Assembly (NCBI GenBank): GCA_963693365.1
Contig: CAVNZM010000006.1
Location: forward strand, 5,332,001-5,396,000
Direction of reading: 5' to 3'
DNA: 64,000 bases
Origin: Amoebidium appalachense
Taxonomy: Eukaryota > Ichthyosporea
The notes beneath the pieces are model-generated. The model made no database searches, had not been told where the DNA came from, and saw only the letters and a list, made by a program, of their open reading frames with translations. Every line of letters starts with the position of its first letter. Position 1 is the first letter of the stretch. Of the stretch, positions 53,672 to 64,000 are shown piece after piece. Both the position numbers and the translations under genes were made by a program.

Positions 53672-54187
53672 GGAGGGTTAGATAGTGATAATGGGTAAGA
53701 TTATCAAGATGGATGTGAAGAAAACGGTGTAGAACAAAAGAAAGGGGGGCGAGCTTGTGAGATTGTGTGTGCCTGCATGTGTGTGTAGGTGTGTTGGGTG
53801 CGTTGGGAATGTTGGGAGGGGGGAGAAAACACACCACCAATGTGTGACTTACACACACACACACACACCAAACACACATATGCTTATCACATTTGCCCAC
53901 ATCCACATCCACATCCACACACACACACGCACCTACACACCCACACCCACACCCACCCACCGGGCCCACCCACCACCCACCCACACCCACACACACAAAC
54001 ACAACACACACCTCCCCCTGCTGGCCCTTGCCACTGGTGCTCATGTGACTGTTCTTGTTTGTAAGGTCGGCTCCAAACGTCCTGTTTCCGATCTCAAAAC
54101 CAAATTTACGTCCTTCCGCCTTGTTGTTTCCTGGCGTCTTGAGCTGTTGTTTTCCTGCGTGCTGCGGCGTGAACATGTTGCTGCCTG

Positions 54188-54258
<71 letters not shown>

Positions 54259-54487
54259 TTTGTTTGTGCGTTTGCATGTGTGCGTGTGTGCATGTTTGTG
54301 TGTACATGCGGCGTAGGTGTGTCAGACATTTATGAAACAAAGAGGTAGACAGTAACCGTGAAACCTCTATTGCAGTGTACACCAGCATGCTTGGCCAAAA
54401 CTCATGAAAGCAGCAGTGTTATGCATTCGCTATGGCCTTCGCCTGTAACAATATACCTCAGATGTCCCCCCCTCCCCCCCCCCCCCC

Positions 54488-54527
<40 letters not shown>

Positions 54528-55508
54528 CTCCCACACACACACTTTCACTACCCACCACCACCACCACCACCACCATCTACCCCCCAAAGCTTTTTTTTTT
54601 GCCATCTGTCGATCTTAAAACCTAGCCTGTATACTGACTGTGCACCTCTGTGTGTGGCTCTACATGCACTCACAGCGACCACTATTCTCTCACAGCGACG
54701 TTTATTCTCTCACAAGGCCTGGCATTGGTTGCATCTTTCCCTATGGAAAAGGGCGCGAGAAGGGGGGAGGAGGCTTGGGGGGGGGGTTAAACGGAAGAAA
54801 AAGGACACTTGGAATAAAGCTATTGCTCTCTTTAATACTGGTACTCCACAAATCATTATGAGGCAGTCTGAAAGGAATACACAATATTCGATAATACTGC
54901 CTTCTTTGGTTGTCCACAAACGTCTATACTGTCAACTTCTTTAGGATTTTGGTGTATGCAAGAACTTACAGCATCGTGCCAAAGAAAGTTGAGACGAATC
55001 ATGAGCTATAATAGCTCTAAATATCTAAGTTTGGACTCACAGACTTTGCAAAAATACGGCAAATATTTGCAGCACTATTGACTTGGTCAAGATAAGTTCA
55101 CTGCAGGGCCATACAGACCAAAGACACACACGCACATGCAGGCACAAACACAGACGCACACAGACACAAGGCACACAGGCACACACATACAAGCACAAAT
55201 AGACACATGAATGCACGGGCATGAGTACACGCAAACACACACACTTCAATTTAAACACGTCTCCATGAGACATGGCACACGGCAACACCAAGCAAGTGTT
55301 CCTACCATCCAGCAATCACTAAAGAGAAAACCAGGTGCAAGAAAGTTTAACACAAACATCATCAATACAAACACACAAGCACATGCACACAACCTTCCTC
55401 TTTCCCTCATCTCCCCCCACCCCCCCTACCCCTCCTCCCCACATACACGTTAATACAAGACATACCTTCTCCCTTTGTGCGCCGAGGATTTTCAACGGCA
55501 TTTTTCAT
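49650..55508 (-). CDS. Orphan acidic protein with possible degron motifs (7 exons, 314 aa)
   Basis: Minus-strand exons 55508-55466, 54184-54012, 53415-53265, 52330-52175, 51673-51536, 50786-50604 and 49750-49650 join in phase to exactly 315 codons including the stop. The start is [14 protein letters not shown]. An alternative acceptor three bases earlier in exon 2 would add one residue. The first 70 residues are basic (Lys/Asn/Gly) with [10 protein letters not shown], which resembles the R-x-x-L/..LxNK destruction boxes of cyclins and securins. The rest is acidic, with [15 protein letters not shown], a Pro-rich stretch [16 protein letters not shown], and an ordered-looking end [20 protein letters not shown]. 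Basic degron N-terminus plus acidic C-terminus is a securin-like layout, but I see no decisive homology. Function unknown. Confidence 0.7.
50791..51258. repeat. (GT)n and G-run cluster beside an acceptor
   Basis: GT repeat at 50791-50835, then alternating G runs and GT repeats to 51042, and a G run at 51220-51258. On the transcript these are C runs followed by (CA)n ending at the acceptor GCAG at 50787. Confidence 0.85.
52332..52940. repeat. Oppositely oriented (GT)n and (CA)n arrays in one intron
   Basis: GT repeats at 52332-52420 and 52488-52522, CA repeats at 52621-52680, 52730-52816 and 52859-52940. For the minus-strand gene this gives (GU)n in the 5' half and (CA)n in the 3' half of intron 52331-53264, with (CA)n touching the acceptor. 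Confidence 0.9.
53051..53314. repeat. Tandem duplication copying the end of an exon
   Basis: Two copies of about 130 bp (about 53051-53184 and 53185-53314) share ACACCATCTGCCCAATCAAC and a GTGGAACCG(A/T)GA(A/G)GGCCAC stretch. The right copy contains the real 3' end of exon 53265-53415 ([14 protein letters not shown]). The left copy, inside the intron, encodes [15 protein letters not shown] with a retained GT after TCTG. Confidence 0.8.
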
Positions 55509-56352
55509 CCTGCAGTTGCATGGCTGGTCCGTTTCGCACCCGTAAAGCCATTTTTTCCTTGGGTGATGTGTTAGTGCAAAACACGCTTTAAGAGTTGTGT
55601 TGTTACGTTCAGGCCTTCAGTTGAATACCGTACTGTATGCATAAAGCTTGACTAGTGCTGGTATTTGTGACACCCCAACGCTACCTCAAACATGTTACAT
55701 GCTGATCTGAGAACGATCAAGACCGCTGAATTCAGAATAAATGCTGACGAGCCTGGCAGAACAGGTAGTTATTGTACAACAGGTGCTATTTTTCCGACAA
55801 AATCTTGAGGAGGCTCAGTTAGATCACGTGAATCACACTGTGTGAAGATGTTTTTTCAATTTTCAAGTGAGTTGTCGCAATGCAGTCTTGAGATCTAACT
55901 CCAATTCACTCCTTTCTGTACCGGACGCTGTGTGTTTTTGAATGATGGGGCCAGATCGCAAAACAACCAATCAATGGCGGAGATTGCAAATTTTCAGATC
56001 GGTCCGATTTGCGGCACAAGAAATCAGACGTCGGCAATATTCCGGGTGCAAAGTTTGAATACCTAATCTTAAAGCCCTTGAATAGGCTAGATCTCTCAGC
56101 GTGGCTGAAAAATCAGTGCCCGGGGGGGGGGGTGCAGCTCAGGAAGTCAGAATGCCTGTGGGGGTCGAAGGGACTCCTTCAAGGGAGTGAGGAGGGGAAG
56201 CCTCAGTTGGGGGGGGGGGGGGGGGGGGGGATCTCGAAGGGGGCCAGGAGAGGAGGGAGGATGAACTAATTAGCTTCAGCTTTGAATAGGGGGAGGGAGC
56301 TGGGGCTCCGGGGGAGAAGGGGAACTTGAGTGGAGCAATGGGGGAATCGGAA

Positions 56353-56406
<54 letters not shown>

Positions 56407-56682
56407 AGGTTTCAATACCCTGTATCGGCTTTCCTGCTTGCCATTTAGCTGAAAGGTTGAGCTAATACATATTGGGTGTTTGAATAGGCAGACAGTACTC
56501 GTCTGTAAATTATGGCCAACACACCAGCTCTAATTAGAACTCAACAACAGTTGATAGTGACTCAACAGGAGATCAAAACACCGTGCACACAAGGGTCGGG
56601 AGAGCCAGGCCCAGCGTGCAGGGATTTGTAATTGGCGCAGGGGACCCCCGAGTCTCCGTCGCGGCGGAGAGTAAAGCCTCCT

Positions 56683-56761
<79 letters not shown>

Positions 56762-57777
56762 CCTCCTCCTTCCTCGGTTGTGGAGCACGAAATTGCAAGC
56801 CTTCGAAGGGCATGTCTTTAAACGGCTTCCAAACAAGAACTTAACGCTTTGGTAATAGAGCAAAGTATCCAAACTCAACTGCAGCAGGTAACCCGTCGGA
56901 CTGCTAATATATAGGGGCAGAGGTAGGCAGAGAGAAGAGGGGGAGAGGGGGGGCGGGGGTAGGGGAAGGGGTTGAGTGAATAGAATGTGTTGCACGGTAT
57001 CGGGGACAACGAACTTCGACAGGCAGGACTCAGCAACTCCAAAACACAGCAAGAAAAGGGGAAGAATCCGGAGGGGGCCGGGGGAGGGGGGGGGGGAAGG
57101 GGGGAGGATGAAGGGGGACCGTCACATCTTGATGCAGTGTGGAAGCAACTTCAAAGGCCCAAGCATGTTTGCACACTAATCATTTGTGTCGACACACTCG
57201 GAATTGATACAACGTGGGCTTCTAGATTGTACCCAGAGGATGTCCGGAAGAGGAGGATCGGAGGTGGGGACCGGGGGTGGAGGAGGAGGTGGGGGGAGGG
57301 GGGTTGTTCGCAGAATACTCGCGGAGCAGTTGTAGCAGGATAGTTTATATTATGGGCCCCGCGCGGATTCCCGTTGGCTCCCTGATTCTTGCTCGCCAAA
57401 AGCCTTTCGGTAGCAGAGGGGAGTAAGGCCGGGATGACGAGTCAATAGGGAGAGAGCCGGGGTTGGGGGGAGGAATCCGGAGGCCCGAGGAAGGTAGGCG
57501 TTTGCGTTGTGTGTGGGGGAGGGAAGGGGGAGGGAGGGGGAGAGAGGAAGGGATGGAGGGGGGGAGAGGGCTACATAGAGGTAGTGAGCTTTCAAGCCTG
57601 GTTTACTTGTGGTCTTAGCAGCCTGAGGGTTGTTATTAGAGAGCGGATTCGATGATAGTAGCCAAAAACATAAGCATCAACGAGGGGAGTGGCCTCAAGC
57701 ACTCCAATACAGAACTCCGTCGTACTTAGTCTACTACTCTCTCTCCAAAATAAGACTCTAAGATCACCAGCTGGAAG
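55509..57777. other. Intergenic, no gene seen
   Basis: Upstream of the minus-strand orphan gene and left of the second duplicated block. Ordinary-complexity sequence to about 56120, then G-rich blocks, a C run and GA-rich sequence (57060-57580). No exon recognised. Confidence 0.6.
56353..56402. repeat. G50 homopolymer
   Basis: Fifty consecutive G in intergenic DNA, among the longest pure runs in the window. A long C run interrupted by one T follows at about 56686-56758. Confidence 0.9.
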
Positions 57778-58666
57778 ACGGCCCGGGTACCATATCAGGA
57801 GCGGGCAATTTTTGAATTCTCCCTCCCCGGCCCTGCCGGGGAAAATTTGAGGTTTTTGGACCTCAAAGAAGTCAAATCCTGCAAAATCCACTACCGGGAG
57901 GCCAAAAAGGGTGATTTTACAAAAAAGGAGGGACATACATGAAAAAGAGAAAATGGGCGAGTTCAGTGGGCTGCCGATAAGTATATTTCGTGCTGGGCCG
58001 GTATACATGCTGCCGTGGTTGTTGCTGTAGACGGCAGTATGGCATCGCATGTGTCACGTGACCTGCACGTGAATGCGACCATGTGCAGGCACTGAGTCTA
58101 GGGGGATTTGTATGTGTGTTTTGGAGCACCGACAAGGCAGAGCCAGGGTGAGGGATGTGTAACATGGAGTTTAGGGAGATCGTGCTGCTATTGTAACATG
58201 TGCACAAAACAGCCACGTGCACCGGCACACTCCGGTGTACAGAACAATAATATGCACATGCGTCACTGTAATATCATGTATGCGCATGCCGCACAAGGTT
58301 TAGGAGACCACCACAGTATATACTATTTTCTTTTGGTTGATATCCATGTAGGAATGGTGTGTTGCAGTTGTCATGATCAGCCTGAGGCAGGCACGTGCAC
58401 TCACTGAATCACTAGAACTCATGAATAAAAAATACATTCGCTAAAAACGGCAAGGTAAATTTGGGGCCAAGCTATTATTTCCCCCTTTTTAACGGTTTTT
58501 TAGCTCCAAGAACTTCGACGCCAAAATTTCTATATTTGGCCATCGTATATGATAATGAACACGTGTACTTAAATTAAAGTAGTTATATAAATATGAGCGG
58601 CCCGTTACAAATACAGTGACGAAAAACAGTGACCCACGAGCAGTTTTTCTTTCTATCCCCCCCCCC

Positions 58667-58697
<31 letters not shown>

Positions 58698-58961
58698 ACA
58701 CACACACCAGACACACACACCACCACCACGGTGACCACCACCACCACCACCACCACCACTCACCCCTTAAAAAAACCACACACATACGTGCACGTGTACA
58801 CACACACACAGAACACCACCACCACCTCCACTGGACCCCATTTCCTCGTTGTTTTCTTAAGCCTTCAGACCAGTCCTGCACACTGGAGTTAAACAATTGA
58901 ATTCACCTAGGCTGACATGCATCCACCCCCGCCTTCCACTTCCCCCTCCCCCCCCACCCCC

Positions 58962-59000
<39 letters not shown>

Positions 59001-59174
59001 GATGAAGAAGGGCCCCCGTAAGCCTTGGGGGGGGGGGGAGGGGGGGGGGAGGGGAAGGGGGAGCTCTTGAGCCTCCGGGTAGGGAAGTGGGGTCCGGGGA
59101 TCCGGAGAGGAGGGGGGGGGGGGGGGGGGGGAAGGGGCATATAATATTGGGCCTAGATATCATAGTATGGGGCC

Positions 59175-59210
<36 letters not shown>

Positions 59211-60023
59211 GGATCCACGGGAAAGACCTTTAGGTGCATGTTCTTATTTATACCCCCTTCGAATCTTCCCCCTCCCCCCCCCCCCTCCCCCCCTGAGTGC
59301 AGGCCGTGACGTAGCTACGATAACCCTGCAGAAGGCAACAAAAATGTATTAATTACTAGCACTATACATGTGTTCATAGTGTAGCTTGCACCACGTATGA
59401 TCTCAGCAACTTTAAAGTAGTCACAAAGTTTAGTTATTTTCATTATTTTCATTGCTCTGAACTCTATTACTCTGAAATGATCACCGTGCATGTGCCGCAA
59501 GATAACAACCCTATATGTGTGCAGCTGCTGCCTGCAGGTTAGACTCGCTGAAAAGACAATTGTCAGTGTGCATCCGACGCTTGCAGCTGCAGCTAGCCTC
59601 TGCAACATTAATACTTGCCAAGTGAATGCTCTTACACTTGATCATCATTCACTCAAAAAACCGAGGACCGACAGATTAAATATTAATGTCGATCCGAATG
59701 ATCAGCAAGTGTCTATGCGTACTACTATATATACACACACGTAAAATGCGAAGCTATCAGTTACAAGGCACACCTGCTGCACTGGCACACATACACATAC
59801 ACACCGGCAGATCGATGCTGTCAAAATTTACTTTCATGTACTTCGTAGGTCCGACACAGGTGCACATGAACACGTACATATGTACAAGCCGCGCACACAC
59901 CACACCACACATACACACACACACACACACACTCACACACACACACGCACACACGCACACACGCACACACGCACACACGCACGCACGCACGCACACACAC
60001 ACACACACGCACGCACGCGCGCG

Positions 60024-60089
<66 letters not shown>

Positions 60090-60523
60090 GACACACACAC
60101 ACACACACACATCACTGGGTGCGCTCGCTGGGGATTAGTTTTTTGGCACGCTGTTGACTTTATCGTGTGTTTATTATTTGCTATTTATTGGCCAGCGGCC
60201 AACATTTAAAAATATACTATATACCTAAAAATAGATACTGACTACGGCCAGCAGACATTATACACCTTCCAGGACACATTAACACCAATAGTCTAACACA
60301 CCATACTCTCGATCACAAAGAATTCCTAACAAACAGAGAAAAGTGCAAAGGCTCTGTACTATTACTCAGATTCTAAATTTTAATTCTTTACAGTAAACTT
60401 CGGAATGAAAGCTAGCCCCCCCCCCCCCCCCCCCTCCCCCCTAACATGACTGTACGAAGAACAGGTATAACTTGAAGCACTACAACACATATGAGATCCG
60501 TTACATTGGTGTACATTCCAATA

Positions 60524-62197
60524 TTAGACACTAGTTTGGCTACTCTGACTACTCTGAGATCCTGATTGGCTGCCTGCAGACTTGCGGCCACGATTACTTT
60601 GCTTTCGATCGTGCCATTGCAGCTGCGTCTCTCCAGCAGGTGGCAACGCCAGGCCCAGCACAGCAGATGCACGAGAAGGGGGTGGGAACTGCCCACCAGC
60701 CGAGGGCTGGCCCACATGGCCCAAGTAAGGATGGGGACCGTGCTGCGGCAGTAGCCCAGGCATGGGGAAGGCAGGGCCGGGCTGAGGCGGCATGATGCCC
60801 CACGGTGGGGGCCAGCCATGTGGGTGGTGCGGGCCTGGATGGGGTGCAGGGGGCATGTGCGGCACATGGCCCTGCTGCATGTCAAGCGCGGGTGCTGGTG
60901 GCATGGCATCCTGATTGGCTGCAACCCAACGTGGGCAGCTCTTGGCCCGATTGGAGCCGGGGCAGCCCTTGCCCTGGCGGCCACACGTCTTGCAGGTCTT
61001 GGGGGCTCTCTGGGGTGGCTGCATAGGAGGGGGCACCGGCAAATCCATCTGCAGGGGCCCCTCAGGGCCAATGTTGCGATGCTTTTTGCCCACTAGCATG
61101 GGCAAGGGCCGCTCACGCTGCGCCCCTGCATCGACACCGTCTGGAACAGGGAGGGGTGGCAAGGGGGCAGGCCGTATGGTTGCTGGCACAGCGTCTGCCC
61201 TCTCCTCGCGCATACGCTTGCGGTGATCTGCCAGGCCCTCGTGTGTGGAGCGCTGTGCATGTGCCGTCTGCCAGGTCTTCCACTTGTCGAAATGCTTCTT
61301 GATGTAGGCCGCATCCTTCATGTAGATTCCCCCAGCCACAGAGGCAGCCTTGTTGAAGTCTTGGGCCAAAGCCTCGAACAGCTGGCCGTTGGGCTTTGCA
61401 TGTGCCTTGTAGGTGCCCAGGAGCAGCGTGCTGAATAGCTTGCGCTCCTGAGGGGTAAGCACCGGAAGGAAGGGGATGGCCACATGTTGCTTCTGCGCCA
61501 GGAACTTGTAGTCGCCCCTCAGTGCAGGGTCCGGCTGTGGTGCACCACGCGCCACCTGGTTGCCCCACACCCCCATGGCAGCACCGTCACCCTCCTCGAC
61601 CTCACAGTCCTCTGGCCCGCCCATCACGCCATTGGCTGCAGGCTCGATGTTATCAGACGGAGGTGGGGGTGCGGGCACCGCAACTGGCTCCTGCGCCGGG
61701 GCATTGGCCACACAGGAGAGCGGGGCAAAGTTGAAGTACTCCTCCGGTAGCTTGTAGCAGCCTACGGGTACCCACTGGGGGTCGAGGTGATGGCCGTACA
61801 GCATCAGCGCCAGTGCCTCCATGTCGTCAACAATCCAGGGGCTGTAGTGGGGGGGCCCCGATGCCTGGCCCAGGCGGTTGCGGTAGTGTGCACGCAGGTT
61901 GTGGCGGTGGCGCCTATTGGACATGGTGGCGTCCAGCAGGCGCAGCGACATGCGTGTGGCCCCAAAGTGGGTGGCCAGGGGGTTGTGCACTGCCCCCTCC
62001 ACCTCGTTGGTGCCCCGGATGCAGCGGTAGCGCATGAGCCCATCTGCGTCGGCAGTGGTCTCGTAGTAGAGGGGCAGGCCGGGGGGGTCCGACAGACAGC
62101 CATTTTGGGCGTGTTCGAGCAGCGACTGTGGGGGCACAAGCAAACATCAGAGAGATGGGTGGGTGGTGGTGGTGGTAGTGTGTGTGTATGTGTGTGT

Positions 62198-62248
<51 letters not shown>

Positions 62249-62320
62249 TGGGGTTGCTAAGGAAAAAAACGAGCAGGGAAAGGCAAAAAACAACTGGCTA
62301 GGCAGCAAGGGCCGTGCGGG

Positions 62321-62398
<78 letters not shown>

Positions 62399-62402
62399 AT
62401 GT

Positions 62403-62433
<31 letters not shown>

Positions 62434-62974
62434 AGGCTAGGGTGTGCGTGTGTGTGCAGATGAACCAAGGATGACAAATAAGCGAAGAATCTTTTCTGTG
62501 GTGGTGGAGTTGTTGGGCGCCTGCAGGGGGGGGGGGGGGGGGGGGGATGTTGCCTCGAGTCTTTCAAAGCCATCCTTCTTGAACAGAGGCTTGCCATCCG
62601 GTCCGGGCGGCACATCCTTGTAGGTGTTTTTGAACTCCACCAGCCGCGAGACCAGCGTGTATGGGTCGGGAATAACCCGCCGGATGCGCTCCATGAAGTA
62701 GCTCAGGTCGCCGCCCTTGAGCTCGGTTTCAATGTCGATGCCCTTCTGCTCCAGCACCCCCTGTGAGGCAGGATGCCAATATTAATTTACTACGCACACT
62801 GCAATTTGGGTTTGGTAGACTTTGATACCTGCCGTTATTGTAGGACCCCTCCCCTCCACCCCCCCCATCTTCTCCCCCAACACAAGTAAAAAATGCATGT
62901 GGCTATTTCCCCCCACAACCCTACATTATTTCTCTCTAGGCATATGAATAACCCCCACTCTCCCTCCCCCCCCC

Positions 62975-63014
<40 letters not shown>

Positions 63015-63860
63015 TGCCCCCCCCTCTCTCTGAGGCTCAGGCTCTCTCTCTTCCCTCAGAAGTTTTGTCGAAGGTGTGCATGGTTGTGGGTGGAATGGTG
63101 AGTGTGTGCTAACGAGTGTATGTGTGTGTGCGCGTCAGTCACGCATGTTGTTGTTGCCGTTTTTTTTATTTTTATTTTTTATTTTTTATTTTGGGGGGGG
63201 GGGGAGGGGGGGGGGGCACCTTCACATGTCCGTAATCCTCTTCATTCCACACAAATATTGCCTCGCTGAGTGCGCGTGCGTACTCAGCCCTGCGGGGGTG
63301 TGACTTGTACGTGCCGTCCGCCGTGTTTGCAATGGAGTGGAAGGCGTCATTCAGCACAGTCTGCCACACCACCTCCCCAGGCGGTGCCTGGCCCAACATG
63401 CCCTCTCTGGGAGCTGCCTCGGGTCCCCCTGGGGCTGCCTCAAGGCCCCCCGGGGCTGCCTGGGGGTCCTGGGGGGGTGCCTGTGGGCCGGCAAGGGGTT
63501 GCTGCTGCTCGGCAGGGGGAGGACTGGCAGGGGGAGGGGCTGGGTCAGGGACCACCGGCACCTCGGCACCTGGGTCCGGTGGGGGCTGAATGGGCCGTAG
63601 CCACTGCAGGTGCACCATCAGCTCAAAGGGCGGCGGGCCCAGCTCTCCCAGGGTCTTGCCCTTGTCGGGGCCAAAGGGCACCTGCATGGCCGGCGACAGC
63701 ACCTGATCCACCCGCACCACTGCATGCTTCTTGCCCACCTTCATGCCCCCCCAGCGCTCCGGCTGCACAGCCAGCACCACCCCGGTGGCTGCTGCAGCAT
63801 GTGGGCCCCGCCGGGGCACAATCTCAACCCCTTCACCGAGTGCCTTTGCATGAAGCCGCG
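60524..63860 (-). CDS. Transposase-like protein, copy 2 (5' exon outside the window)
   Basis: Minus-strand exons 63860-63220, 62760-62554 and 62125-60524 match copy 1 exactly in length (641, 207 and 1602 nt) and in splice sites, including the GC donor at 62553. The last exon has seven amino-acid differences from copy 1, for example SDNNEP/SDNIEP, GNQAAR/GNQVAR, PMRVGKKHRD/PMLVGKKHRN and RGRKC/RGRKS. The 207-nt exon has two (DIKTEL/DIETEL, PPRPDG/PPGPDG). No stop codons or frameshifts. The exonuclease-bearing exon would lie beyond 64000. Two intact, nearly identical copies suggest recent duplication of a gene or mobile element. Confidence 0.75.
62325..62384. repeat. (CT)30 microsatellite, longer than its counterpart
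   Basis: Sits in the GC-AG intron of copy 2. The same position in copy 1 (22731-22762) has 16 units, which dates microsatellite change after the duplication. Confidence 0.9.
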
Positions 63861-64000
63861 CTGCATGTCATAGAGGGAAGCAAAAAACTCAGCCAAAAAG
63901 CCACAGCACCAACGTTTTTCTCTTCGCTCCACAAAAATCAAATGCATATTCCTTAGCAACCCCCTTCCCCCCCCCCCCCCCCCCCCCCTTCTCCCTCCCC

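Larger units (their letters stand above)
57778..64000. repeat. Duplicated block, copy 2 (runs off the window)
   Basis: Direct repeat of 18232-24360, about 39.5 kb away. The left junction is sharp: before ACGGCCCGGG the two copies share nothing obvious. The block keeps the intact gene exons, the CA array (about 59900-60110), the G/C blocks and the (CT)30 array (62325-62384). Confidence 0.9.

Overview
This is a nuclear window from a eukaryote with intron-rich genes. It carries a true tyrosine kinase (HRDLAARN loop, DFG, tandem activation-loop tyrosines, long YDN-rich tail), a SET/AT-hook chromatin protein, a seven-span membrane protein, an AAAP amino-acid transporter and a transposase-like gene family. 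Tyrosine kinases of this type, with unusually long repeat-filled introns, suggest a unicellular holozoan such as an ichthyosporean. That placement is an inference, and no rRNA or tRNA was seen to test it.

Layout. 271-15516 (+): one reading frame across 16 exons joins a tetraspan membrane segment, a low-complexity linker, a long coiled coil, a complete tyrosine kinase and a 520-residue docking tail; its 5' end lies outside the window. 15517-18231: non-coding repeats. 18232-about 24360 and 57778-64000: two direct copies of a duplicated block of more than 6 kb, each holding a minus-strand transposase-like/3'-5' exonuclease gene (20965-25551, and 60524-63860 cut by the window end). 27259-31337 (-): a three-exon, 421-residue seven-transmembrane protein. 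34638-42225 (+): a seven-exon SET-domain protein with an N-terminal coiled coil and an AT-hook. 44926-46320 (+): an intronless AAAP transporter with a TATA box. 49650-55508 (-): a seven-exon, 314-residue acidic orphan protein. The remaining intergenic stretches hold microsatellites, minisatellites and homopolymers.

All multi-exon models were rebuilt by hand. Every intron starts with GT (one with GC) and ends with AG, and every junction keeps phase. Apparent frame changes occur at three points, all at homopolymers (C8, G8 and G6), and look like sequence or assembly length errors.

The most striking global pattern is in the introns. Relative to the transcript, (GU)n and G runs lie near the 5' splice site and C runs and (CA)n near the 3' splice site. 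Often the microsatellite itself forms the splice site: GT(GT)n donors and (CA)nCAG acceptors. Plus- and minus-strand genes show mirror-image repeat strands, so the bias follows transcription. Many introns could therefore zip their ends together as GU:CA and G:C helices. The second highlight is the tetraspan-tyrosine kinase fusion with seven Y-D-N motifs.
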